Positions 26,422 to 34,404 of a stretch of 64,000 bases of DNA are shown here, piece by piece. This stretch comes from Mycolicibacterium sediminis (GTDB taxonomy: Bacteria; Actinomycetota; Actinomycetes; Mycobacteriales; Mycobacteriaceae). Under the pieces are notes generated by a model. That model worked only from the letters and a program-made list of their open reading frames with translations, had not been told where the DNA came from and made no database searches. Numbering within the stretch: the stretch's first letter is position 1; each line of letters opens with the position of its first letter. A program made the position numbers and the translations under genes. The stretch covers positions 5,952,001-6,016,000 of the forward strand of contig NZ_AP022588.1 in the NCBI RefSeq assembly GCF_010731735.1. The letters run 5' to 3'.

Positions 26422-27545
26422 CGGACTCCCAACCTTCCACTACAAGTCGGCCAGGCACCCCACCCTTGGCGCGCCCGGGTTACCTCAGCAATCGCGATCT
26501 GCTCTTCCCTAGTCGCGAGATCGGCGCGCTGAGCATACCGCAGACCACCGTTGCGCTCCCACGTGTTCTGGTCGAATTGCACTCCGCCGTAGAAACCGTT
26601 ACCCGTGTTGATGGCCCAGTTACCACCCGCTTCGCAGCTCGACAGCGCATCCCAGGTGGCGCCCATGGCCACCGGCGGGACCTCCGTGCCGGGCTTCGCG
26701 CCCACGCGCGTCACGCCGTCGCGGGCCGGCACGAGGACGACATTGGCTACTGGCAATCTGCCGGTCTCCGCGCCGTTCACGCGGGCGACGGCGAACGTCA
26801 CGTCCTGGGTTCCGGGGGTGCCGGGATCCTCCACGATCTGCCGGCTCATGTTCAGGTCGACGTCCTGTATCACGTGGTTGGCGGGCTGCAACGGCATCCG
26901 CTCGGTGACCTTCTCGACCCTCACGCGGGTCACCTCGATGCGCATGTTCTCCACGACCGGCGCGGACGCGGGCGGGACGACGGTGTCGCTCTGCTGCAGC
27001 GGCACACCGGCCGCCTCGAGGACGCCTGCGACGTTCGCGGCGGGCACTCGCACCGTCCGGACGGCTCCGCCGTCGTCGAGCTGGACCGTGCGCGGGCTCA
27101 CCACCGGCAGGGACATGCCCGCGAGCGGCACCCGACTGCCACGCGAGGCGGCTGCGGGCGCGGTGTCGGTCATGGACAGCTGACTGAGCGCCTCCTGCAC
27201 GGTCGAGGCCGTGGTCCACACCTCGCGGCTGTCACGGCCGTCGAGGGAGATCTGCAGGGGCCGACTGCGGCGCAGCACGATGGTCTCTGACTGCTCGACG
27301 GCGGCGTCGGCGGCCGGGAACAGGTCGTCGCGGTCGCCGACCTCGAAGCCGTTCTCCTCCACGACGTCGAGGACGTGGGTCTTCATGGTCGACACCGTCA
27401 TCGTCGAACCGTCCACGGTCAGGTTGACGGTCTTGTGGGCCGCCACGGCGGAGCCGCCGGCGAAGACGAGTCCGACCAGGAGCAGGCCGACGCAGATCCG
27501 CAACATCGGCGAGCGGGTGTCGTGCAGTTCGCGCAGTGCATTCAC
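26418..27545 (-). CDS. rpfB: Resuscitation-promoting factor RpfB
   Basis: Cell-wall muralytic enzyme that promotes regrowth of dormant cells, 375 residues. Order: signal anchor (about 15-36), three DUF348 repeats, a G5 domain with GTPGTQDVTFAVARVNG, then the Rpf lysozyme-like domain with catalytic Glu305 in SSCEAGGNW. In M. tuberculosis RpfB the signal region ends AVAAC and is lipidated; here the residue is His37 (AVAAHKTV), so the protein should be membrane-anchored or cleaved, not lipidated. GTG start; ATG at 27506 is possible. The stop overlaps the ksgA start. Confidence 0.95.
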   Translation of the reverse strand: MNALRELHDTRSPMLRICVGLLLVGLVFAGGSAVAAHKTVNLTVDGSTMTVSTMKTHVLDVVEENGFEVGDRDDLFPAADAAVEQSETIVLRRSRPLQISLDGRDSREVWTTASTVQEALSQLSMTDTAPAAASRGSRVPLAGMSLPVVSPRTVQLDDGGAVRTVRVPAANVAGVLEAAGVPLQQSDTVVPPASAPVVENMRIEVTRVRVEKVTERMPLQPANHVIQDVDLNMSRQIVEDPGTPGTQDVTFAVARVNGAETGRLPVANVVLVPARDGVTRVGAKPGTEVPPVAMGATWDALSSCEAGGNWAINTGNGFYGGVQFDQNTWERNGGLRYAQRADLATREEQIAIAEVTRARQGWGAWPTCSGRLGVR

Positions 27546-27564
27546 AGCTGTTGTCCCCGAGGTG

Positions 27565-27606
27565 TCATAGCCAGCAAACGAAAGGATGTTCGTCTGGCGG
27601 ATTCAT
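27565..27606 (-). CDS. 13-codon leader ORF upstream of rpfB
   Basis: A short ORF encoding MNPPDEHPFVCWL ends 19 bases before rpfB. Its ATG lies exactly six bases after TACCGT, so the rpfB mRNA would begin on this start codon. This placement, and the absence of another reason for the ATG, suggest a translated leader peptide that affects rpfB expression. Translation is not demonstrated. Confidence 0.45.
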   Translation of the reverse strand: MNPPDEHPFVCWL

Positions 27607-27612
27607 CACAGA

Positions 27613-27641
27613 ACGGTAACGAAAAGCCCAGGTGGGGGCAA
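27613..27641 (-). promoter_or_regulatory. rpfB-ksgA promoter
   Basis: On the minus strand, TTGCCC (27641-27636), a 17-base spacer, and TACCGT (27618-27613) form a good SigA-type promoter. The predicted start is near 27606, giving a leader of about 61 bases. It lies just inside the gap after tatD, so rpfB-ksgA need not depend on tatD transcription. Confidence 0.6.
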
Positions 27642-27647
27642 CTCGCA

Positions 27648-28517
27648 TCACCCGTCGAAGCCGTAGATCGAGGCCGCATTGGCGTGCGTTCGACGGGCCA
27701 GCTCCTCGGCGGGTCGCCCCACGACGTCGGCCAGGGCCCGAACCGTGTACGGCAAACAGTACGGCTCGTTGGGCGCGCCGCGGTACGGATGCGGCGTCAG
27801 GAAGGGGGCGTCGGTCTCGACCAGCAGCTGGTCGACGGGGATCAGCCGGGCCGATTCCCGCAGCGCCGACGCGTTCTTGAAGCTCACGGTGCCCGACAGG
27901 CTGAGGAACCACCCGGCGTCCACGCAGGTGCGCGCCATCTCGGGTCCCGACGAGAAGCAGTGGAAGATCACGGTCTCGGGGGCGCCCTCGGCACGCAGCA
28001 CGTCGAGCACCTCGGCGTCGGCGTCCCGGTTGTGGATCATCAGCGGCTTGCCGGTGCGCTTGGCCAGGTCGACGTGCCAGGCGAATCCCTCGCGCTGCTC
28101 GGCGGGTTCGGCGCAGCCCTCGAGGCGACCCGGCCAGAACATGTCCATGCCGGTCTCGCCGATCGCGACGACGCGCGGGTGGACCGCCAGCCGCTCGATC
28201 TCCGCGCGAGCCTCCTCGTCGAGTGCGTTCGCCCGGGTCGGATGCAGCGCGACGGCGGCGTAGACCCGGTCGTCCCACTCGGCTGCGGTGACGGCCCAGC
28301 GCGCCGACTCGAGGTCGTCGGCGATGGTCACGACGGCCTCGACACCGACCGCGGCCGCGCGGTCGAGGATCGCGTGCACGTCGCCGGCGTCGCGTGCCCC
28401 GCAGGCGTCGAGATGGGTGTGCGCGTCGACCAGCGGGGCGAGCGGCTCGGGTGGCGGAGGGGCCGGTCGCCGGTCCCGCGACGGCGGAGCCGCCTGGTTA
28501 TCGGATGTCCCGGACAC
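27648..28517 (-). CDS. tatD: TatD-family metal-dependent deoxyribonuclease
   Basis: TIM-barrel hydrolase of 289 residues. Metal ligands are visible in order: DAHTHLD (HxH), IGETGMD, KPLMIHNRDAD, IFHCFSSG and ETDAPFL. TatD proteins act on DNA ends or as quality-control nucleases. The Pro-rich N-terminal 25 residues are a mycobacterial extension. GTG start (MSGTSDNQ). Divergent from metG with only 25 bases between starts; it precedes rpfB as Rv1008 precedes Rv1009. Confidence 0.94.
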   Translation of the reverse strand: MSGTSDNQAAPPSRDRRPAPPPPEPLAPLVDAHTHLDACGARDAGDVHAILDRAAAVGVEAVVTIADDLESARWAVTAAEWDDRVYAAVALHPTRANALDEEARAEIERLAVHPRVVAIGETGMDMFWPGRLEGCAEPAEQREGFAWHVDLAKRTGKPLMIHNRDADAEVLDVLRAEGAPETVIFHCFSSGPEMARTCVDAGWFLSLSGTVSFKNASALRESARLIPVDQLLVETDAPFLTPHPYRGAPNEPYCLPYTVRALADVVGRPAEELARRTHANAASIYGFDG

Positions 28518-28542
28518 GACCTAGACAATAAGGTGAAGCGCG

Positions 28543-30138
28543 ATGAACACCCCCGATCCCTCCCCTGCGGCCGACGGCCCCCACGGCGCCGGCAGGCCCT
28601 TCTACGTGACGACGGCCATCGCCTACCCGAACGGCGTACCGCACGTCGGCCATGCGTACGAGTACATCGCGACCGATGCGATCGCCCGCTTCAAGCGGCT
28701 CGACGGGTTCGACGTGAGGTTCCTCACCGGCACCGACGAGCACGGCCTGAAGATGGCGCAGACTGCGGCCGCCGAGGGCATCCCGACTGCCGACCTGGCG
28801 CGGCGGAACTCCGACGTCTTCCAGCGGCTCCAGGAGGGCCTCGGCGTCACGTTCGACCGCTTCATCCGGACCACCGACGCCGACCACGTGGAGGCATCGG
28901 TCGCGATCTGGAACCGGATGAGCGACGCCGGCGACATCTACCTCGACTCGTACTCGGGCTGGTACTCGGTGCGCGACGAACGCTTCTTCACCGAGGACGA
29001 GACCGAGGCGGCCGCGGACGGCTCGCGCATCGCCACCGAGACCGGCACGCCCGTCACGTGGACCGAGGAGCAGACCTACTTCTTCCGGCTGTCGGCGTAT
29101 ACCGAGCGGCTGCTCGCCCACTACGAGGCGCACCCCGAGTTCATCGGTCCCGACGTGCGGCGCAACGAGATCGTCAGCTTCGTCTCCGGCGGACTGCGCG
29201 ACCTGTCGATCTCGCGGACGACGTTCGACTGGGGCGTCCAGGTGCCCGACCACCCCGACCACGTCATGTACGTCTGGGTCGACGCACTCACCAATTACCT
29301 GACCGGCGTGGGCTTCCCGGACACCGAGTCGGAGTCCTACCGGCGCTACTGGCCGGCCGACCTGCACATGATCGGCAAGGACATCATCCGGTTCCACACC
29401 GTCTACTGGCCCGCCTTCCTCATGTCGGCGGGGCTCGAGCTGCCGCGCCGGGTGTTCGCGCACGGCTTCCTGTTCAACCGCGGCGAGAAGATGAGCAAGT
29501 CGGTGGGCAACGTCGTCGACCCCGTCGACCTCGTCGACGCGTTCGGGCTCGACCAGGTGCGCTTCTTCCTGCTGCGCGAGGTGCCGTTCGGTCAGGACGG
29601 CAGCTACAGCGAGGACGGCATCATCAGCCGGATCAACACCGACCTCGCCAACGAGCTGGGGAACCTGGCGCAGCGGTCGCTGTCGATGGTCGCCAAGAAC
29701 CTCGACTCGCGCGTGCCCGACCCGGGAGAGCTGGTCGCCGCCGACATCGAACTGCTCGATGCGGCCGACGCACTGCTCGAGCGGGTGCGCGGCCACTACG
29801 ACGATCAGGCGCTGCACCTGGCGCTCGAGGCGATCTGGTCGGTGCTCGGCGCGGCCAACCGCTACTTCTCCGCCCAGGAGCCGTGGGTGCTGCGCAAGTC
29901 GTCCGAACCGGCCGACCAGCAGCGCTTCGGCGCGGTGCTCTACACGACGCTGGAGACCGTCCGGATCGCCGCGCTGCTGGTGCAGCCGGTGATGCCCACG
30001 TCGGCGGGCAAGCTCCTCGACCTGCTAGGCCAGGACGGCGACGCCCGCACGTTCGCAGCCGCGGCGACGCGCCTGACCCCCGGCACCGAGCTGCCCGCGC
30101 CGCAGGGAGTGTTCCCCCGCTACGTCCTCCCGGAGTGA
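28543..30138 (+). CDS. metG: Methionyl-tRNA synthetase
   Basis: Charges tRNA-Met. The 531-residue protein has the class I HIGH-like HVGH (34-37), FLTGTDEHGLKM, the KMSKS loop (316-320), and an anticodon-binding helical domain. There is no C-terminal dimerisation domain, as usual for mycobacterial MetRS. AAGGTGA precedes ATG. Divergent from tatD. Confidence 0.98.
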   Translation: MNTPDPSPAADGPHGAGRPFYVTTAIAYPNGVPHVGHAYEYIATDAIARFKRLDGFDVRFLTGTDEHGLKMAQTAAAEGIPTADLARRNSDVFQRLQEGLGVTFDRFIRTTDADHVEASVAIWNRMSDAGDIYLDSYSGWYSVRDERFFTEDETEAAADGSRIATETGTPVTWTEEQTYFFRLSAYTERLLAHYEAHPEFIGPDVRRNEIVSFVSGGLRDLSISRTTFDWGVQVPDHPDHVMYVWVDALTNYLTGVGFPDTESESYRRYWPADLHMIGKDIIRFHTVYWPAFLMSAGLELPRRVFAHGFLFNRGEKMSKSVGNVVDPVDLVDAFGLDQVRFFLLREVPFGQDGSYSEDGIISRINTDLANELGNLAQRSLSMVAKNLDSRVPDPGELVAADIELLDAADALLERVRGHYDDQALHLALEAIWSVLGAANRYFSAQEPWVLRKSSEPADQQRFGAVLYTTLETVRIAALLVQPVMPTSAGKLLDLLGQDGDARTFAAAATRLTPGTELPAPQGVFPRYVLPE

Positions 30139-30162
30139 CCTGCCCCACATTCGGCGCCGTGG

Positions 30163-30189
30163 TGTCACACTCCGAGGACCACCGGTGTC
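30163..30189 (+). promoter_or_regulatory. ECF41-type promoter before the oxidoreductase-sigma operon
   Basis: TGTCACA (30163-30169), a 16-base spacer, and TGTC (30186-30189) match the ECF41 autoregulated promoter pattern as I recall it (TGTCACA-N16-CGTC) with one difference. The site lies upstream of an operon whose second gene encodes an ECF41 sigma factor, so the operon probably drives itself. Confidence 0.65.
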
Positions 30190-30253
30190 TCGAGGTCAGC
30201 CCGACTCCTCACCCCCATCCGACGAGGAGGCGGATCGACCAGGAGGAGTAGTC

Positions 30254-31420
30254 ATGTCCCAGACCAACGTCGTCGTCATCGGTGGCGGATACGCAGGCGT
30301 CATCGCCGCCAACCACCTGCGGCTCAACCCGGACGTCGCGGTCACGCTCGTCAACCCGAGGCCCGAGTTCGTCGAGCGGATCCGGTTGCACCAGTTCGTC
30401 ACCGGGTCCGACGACGCGGTCGTGGACTACTCCCACGTGCTGTCGGCCGACGTCCGTCTCCTCGTCGACGGCGCCGAGTTCGTCGACGCCGCGGCGCGCA
30501 CCGTCATGCTGACGTCCGGCGGCACCGTCGGGTACGACTACCTGATCTACGCGGTCGGCAGCACGGGTGCCGCGCTGACCGTGCCGGGCGCCGCCGAGTT
30601 CGCCCACCCCATCTCGGAACTCGAACACGGCGCGCCACTGCGCGACGCGATCGCCGGAACGCGGAAGGGCGAGCCGGTGACCGTCGTCGGCGCGGGGCCC
30701 ACCGGAATCGAGATGGCCACCGAACTCGCCGAGCAGGGCCACGCGGTGACCCTGGTGTGCGGCGGCGTGCTCGGCCCGTACCTGCACGAGCGGGGCCGCA
30801 GGTCGGTCGCCAAGGTGATGCGCGCGCTCGACGTCACGGTCGTCGACGGGCCAGGGGCCAAGGTCACCGAGGTGCGTGCGGACTCCGTGCGCCTCGCCGA
30901 CGGGCGTGACCTGCCCAGTGCCGTGACCATCTGGACCGCGGGGTTCGGGGTGCCCGACCTCGCCCGCCGCAGCGGCCTCGCGACCGACGAGATCGGGCGA
31001 CTGCTCACCGACGAGACCCTGACCAGCCTCGACGACCCGTTCATCGTGGCCGCGGGCGACGCCGCCGCGCCGTCGGATTCGCCGCTGCGGATGAGCTGCC
31101 AGGCCGCGATCCCGCTCGGCGCCCAGGCGGCCAACACCGTCCTGAGCCGGATCGCGGGCACCGAGCCCGCCGCGATCGACCAGGCGTTCACCGGGCAGTG
31201 CATCAGCCTCGGCCGCGGCGCCGCCACCATCCAACTCGCGCACCTCGACGACCGGGTGTTGCCGCTGTACGTCGGTGGACGGGTGGCCGCGACCATCAAG
31301 GAGGCCGTCTGCAAGGGTACGGTGTCGTTCCTCGCCAAGGAGGCCCGCACGCCCGGCTCCTACTTCTGGCTCAAGGGCGGCAAGCGGGCCCGGCGTCTGG
31401 CGGAGGCCGGCGTCCTATGA
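30254..31420 (+). CDS. FAD-dependent pyridine-nucleotide oxidoreductase (NDH-2/AIF-like)
   Basis: Flavoprotein of 388 residues. The FAD dinucleotide motif VVIGGGYAGVIAA is at 7-19, a second nucleotide motif VVGAGPTGIEMATELA is central, and IVAAGDAAAP is the late FAD motif. The ATG has AGGAGGAG upstream. It overlaps the ECF41 sigma gene by ATGA. ECF41 genes are usually beside an oxidoreductase, epimerase or carboxymuconolactone decarboxylase, and this gene fills that role. No membrane anchor is obvious, and electron donor and acceptor are unknown. Confidence 0.88.
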   Translation: MSQTNVVVIGGGYAGVIAANHLRLNPDVAVTLVNPRPEFVERIRLHQFVTGSDDAVVDYSHVLSADVRLLVDGAEFVDAAARTVMLTSGGTVGYDYLIYAVGSTGAALTVPGAAEFAHPISELEHGAPLRDAIAGTRKGEPVTVVGAGPTGIEMATELAEQGHAVTLVCGGVLGPYLHERGRRSVAKVMRALDVTVVDGPGAKVTEVRADSVRLADGRDLPSAVTIWTAGFGVPDLARRSGLATDEIGRLLTDETLTSLDDPFIVAAGDAAAPSDSPLRMSCQAAIPLGAQAANTVLSRIAGTEPAAIDQAFTGQCISLGRGAATIQLAHLDDRVLPLYVGGRVAATIKEAVCKGTVSFLAKEARTPGSYFWLKGGKRARRLAEAGVL

Positions 31421-32307
31421 ACGACGAACACGCCGAGCGGTTCACGCGGCTGCGACCGCTGCTGTTCACGATCGCCTACGAGATCCTGGGCGCCGCAACC
31501 GAAGCCGACGACGTACTGCAGGACGGGTACCTGCGGTGGGCCGAGGTGGACCTGTCGACCGTGCAGGACACCAAGTCGTACCTGGCGAAGCTCGTCACCC
31601 GGCAGGCCCTCAACGCGCTGCGTGCCCAGTCCCGCCGTCGGGAGGAGTACGTCGGACCGTGGCTGCCCGAACCGGTCTTGGTCGACGCCACGGACGCGTC
31701 GTCGGACGTCGTACTCGCCGAGTCGGTGTCGATGGCGATGATGGTGGTGCTCGAGACGCTGGGTCCCGACGAGCGTGCCGTCTTCGTGCTGCGCGAGGTG
31801 TTCGGCTTCGACCACGACGAGATCGCCTCCGCCATCGGCAAGTCGACGACCGCGGTGCGTCAGATCGCCCACCGCGCACGGGAACACGTGCACGCCAGGC
31901 GCAGGCGGTACGAGCCGGTCGACCCGAAGACCTCGCTCGAACTGACGACCCAGTTCTTCGCCACGGCCGCGACGGGTGACGTCCACGGCCTGATGAGCAT
32001 GCTCGCGCCCGACGTCGTCTGGACCGCCGACAGCGACGGAAAGGCCAGTGCCGCACGCCGACCGGTGTCCGGGGCCGACAGTGTCGCGCGCCTGGTCGTG
32101 GGGCTCATCCGCCTCGGCGGAACCGAGGGGCGTGCCGAGCCGGCCTTCTACAACGGCGCACCGGCACTGGTGCTCTACCTCGGCGACAAGCTGGAGGGCG
32201 TCGTCTCGGTGGACATCGTCGACGGGCGGATCGCCAACTTCTACGCGATGCGCAATCCCGACAAGCTGGCCGGCGTGACGGTGTCGCGGGCGATCGGGCG
32301 GGTCTGA
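31417..32307 (+). CDS. ECF41-family sigma factor with SnoaL-like C-terminus
   Basis: Extracytoplasmic-function sigma factor of 296 residues. Region 2 is at about 8-75, the ECF41 linker motif WLPEP near 87, region 4 around 105-165 (FGFDHDEIASAIGKSTTAVRQ), then a SnoaL-like domain. That domain keeps NPDKL near the end; the DGGGK motif is altered to DSDGK. In the family this fused domain controls activity in place of an anti-sigma factor. The altered motif may change that control. Start coupled to the preceding gene by ATGA. Confidence 0.92.
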   Translation: MNDEHAERFTRLRPLLFTIAYEILGAATEADDVLQDGYLRWAEVDLSTVQDTKSYLAKLVTRQALNALRAQSRRREEYVGPWLPEPVLVDATDASSDVVLAESVSMAMMVVLETLGPDERAVFVLREVFGFDHDEIASAIGKSTTAVRQIAHRAREHVHARRRRYEPVDPKTSLELTTQFFATAATGDVHGLMSMLAPDVVWTADSDGKASAARRPVSGADSVARLVVGLIRLGGTEGRAEPAFYNGAPALVLYLGDKLEGVVSVDIVDGRIANFYAMRNPDKLAGVTVSRAIGRV

Positions 32308-32319
32308 CAAGCTGAGCCG

Positions 32320-33588
32320 GTGTACGTCGAGCCGCTGGCGGATGTCGGGAGCGCCGCCGCGGTGCTGCGCGCCCTCACCGCAGCGACGGCGCGGCTGCAC
32401 CTGCCCCCGCCCGCCGCGCTGACCGGCGAGTGGTTCGGCTCGCGAGCGGTGCTCGTGCCGAGTGTGGCGGTGCGACCGGTGCCGGCGGACGCCGTCTTCG
32501 ACGTGCCGGCCGGCTCGGGCGTCGACGTGGTCGGCGGCGGCTGGATCGGCTACCTGTCGTATCCGGACCCCGGCTCCGACGGTGCGGCGCCGCGCATCCC
32601 CGAGGCCGCGGGCGGGTGGACCGACTGCGTGCTCCGGCAGGACCGGGACGGCCGCTGGTGGTACGAATCCCTCACCGACGCAGCACTTCCCGGGTGGATC
32701 GCCGACGCGCTCTCCCGGCCCGTCGAGGCCGGCCGCCACCACGTCGACTGGCGGGCGCCCGACCGCGCCGTGCACCGCCGCGGCGTGCTGGCGTGCCTGG
32801 AGGCGATCGGCGCAGGCGAGGTCTACCAGGCGTGCGTCTGCACCCGCTTCACCGGCACGTTGACGGGAGCACCCGTCGACGTGTTCGCCGACGCCGTGGC
32901 CCGGACCGCGCCCGCCCGCGCGGCGTTCGTGTCGGGCGACTGGGGCGCCGTCGCGTCCCTGTCCCCGGAACTGTTCCTGTCCCGGCGCGGCGAGGACGTC
33001 ACGTCCAGCCCGATCAAGGGGACGCTGCCGCTGGATCGACCGCCCGCGGCGTTGCGCTCCTCTGCGAAGGACGTCGCCGAAAACGTCATGATCGTCGACC
33101 TGGTCCGCAACGATCTCGGCCGTGTCGCGATCACCGGTTCGGTGACGGTGCCCGAGCTGCTCGCGGTCCGGCGCGCCCCCGGCGTGTGGCACCTGGTCTC
33201 GACGGTCGCGGCCCGCGTCGACGCCGACGTCCCCATGGCGGAGATCCTGGACGCGACGTTCCCACCGGCGTCGGTCACCGGCACGCCGAAGTCGCGGGCC
33301 CGCGAGCTGCTGGCGCGGTGGGAGCCCGCACGTCGCGGAAGTTACTGCGGCACGGTCGGGTTCGCATCCCCGGTCGCCGGGTGCGAACTCAACGTCGCGA
33401 TCCGGACGGTGGAGTTCGGCGCCGACGGCTCGGCCGTGCTGGGCGTGGGCGGCGGCATCACCGCCGACTCCGACCCCGACCTGGAGTGGAAGGAGTGCCT
33501 GCACAAGGCGTCGGCCGTCGTGGGCACCGACCTCGTCGACGCGCTACTCGCGGGCGCGCAGGACGGCGTCGTACAGCTCGCGCCGTGA
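32320..33588 (+). CDS. pabB: Aminodeoxychorismate synthase component I
   Basis: Converts chorismate plus ammonia to 4-amino-4-deoxychorismate for folate. The 422-residue protein has the chorismate-binding family segments GEVYQACVCTRF, SSPIKGTLP, ENVMIVDLVRNDLGR, PPASVTGTPK and the final GGGITADSDPDLEWKE. The PIKG lysine separates it from isochorismate synthases. GTG start. Its last 45 bases overlap the end of rsmI on the other strand. Confidence 0.92.
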   Translation: MYVEPLADVGSAAAVLRALTAATARLHLPPPAALTGEWFGSRAVLVPSVAVRPVPADAVFDVPAGSGVDVVGGGWIGYLSYPDPGSDGAAPRIPEAAGGWTDCVLRQDRDGRWWYESLTDAALPGWIADALSRPVEAGRHHVDWRAPDRAVHRRGVLACLEAIGAGEVYQACVCTRFTGTLTGAPVDVFADAVARTAPARAAFVSGDWGAVASLSPELFLSRRGEDVTSSPIKGTLPLDRPPAALRSSAKDVAENVMIVDLVRNDLGRVAITGSVTVPELLAVRRAPGVWHLVSTVAARVDADVPMAEILDATFPPASVTGTPKSRARELLARWEPARRGSYCGTVGFASPVAGCELNVAIRTVEFGADGSAVLGVGGGITADSDPDLEWKECLHKASAVVGTDLVDALLAGAQDGVVQLAP

Positions 33589-34380
33589 CGGGGCGCCCGG
33601 GTTCGTGGCGACGACCTCCGCGCAGGCGTCCTTGACCCGCATCCCGTCGTCGACCCGCGCCGCGACCATCGCGACCAGCGTGTCGAGGTCGGCCCGCGGC
33701 ACCGCGCCGGCCAGCACCACGGTGATCTCGCCCAGGACGCCGTCGTCCGCCCAGTCCGCGAGGTCGAGCAGGCTGCCGCGACGGACCTCCTCGTGGGTCT
33801 TGGTCAACTCTCGGCAGACAACGGCCCTGCGGTCGCCGCCGAGGACCTCGACGGCGTCGCGCAGACACTCCGCCAGCCGCCGCGGCGACTCGAAGAACAC
33901 GCAGGTGCGCTCCTCGCCCGAGAGCGACTTGAGCCAGGTGACGCGGGCGGCCTGCTTGCGCGGCGCGAAGCCCTCGAAGCAGAAGCGGTCCGACGGCAGC
34001 CCGGCCACCGCCAGCGCCGTCGTCACCGCCGACGGTCCGGGCAGGCAGCTCACCGTCAGGCCGGCGTCCGCGCACGCCACCACCAGCCGGTAGCCCGGGT
34101 CGCTGATCAGCGGCATGCCCGCGTCGCTCACCACCAGCACCGTCGCACCGCCGGTGATCTCCTCGACGAGCCACGGCACGCGCGACGACTCGTTCTGGTC
34201 GAAGAAGCTGACCACCCGGCCCGTGGGCCGCACGTCGAGTGACTGCGCCAGCGTCCTGACCCGTCGGGTGTCCTCGGCGGCGACCACGTCGGCCGTCCCC
34301 AGCGCCTCGACGAGGCGCGCCGACGCGTCGCCGACCTGGCCCAATGGCGTGGCTGCGAGCAGCAGGCGGCCTTCCGTCAC
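33544..34380 (-). CDS. rsmI: 16S rRNA (cytidine1402-2'-O)-methyltransferase
   Basis: RsmI methylates C1402 in the ribosomal P site. 278 residues. Typical features: GRLLLAATPLGQVGD at the N-terminus, AAEDTRR, SDAGMPLISDPG and PGPSAVTTALAVAGLPSDRFCFEGF. GTG start. Divergent from pmt with 24 bases between starts, as in Rv1003/Rv1002c. Its 3' end overlaps pabB tail to tail. Confidence 0.95.
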   Translation of the reverse strand: MTEGRLLLAATPLGQVGDASARLVEALGTADVVAAEDTRRVRTLAQSLDVRPTGRVVSFFDQNESSRVPWLVEEITGGATVLVVSDAGMPLISDPGYRLVVACADAGLTVSCLPGPSAVTTALAVAGLPSDRFCFEGFAPRKQAARVTWLKSLSGEERTCVFFESPRRLAECLRDAVEVLGGDRRAVVCRELTKTHEEVRRGSLLDLADWADDGVLGEITVVLAGAVPRADLDTLVAMVAARVDDGMRVKDACAEVVATNPGAPSRRELYDAVLRARE

Positions 34381-34404
34381 ACCGCACAGCCTACGATCGC
34401 TGTC

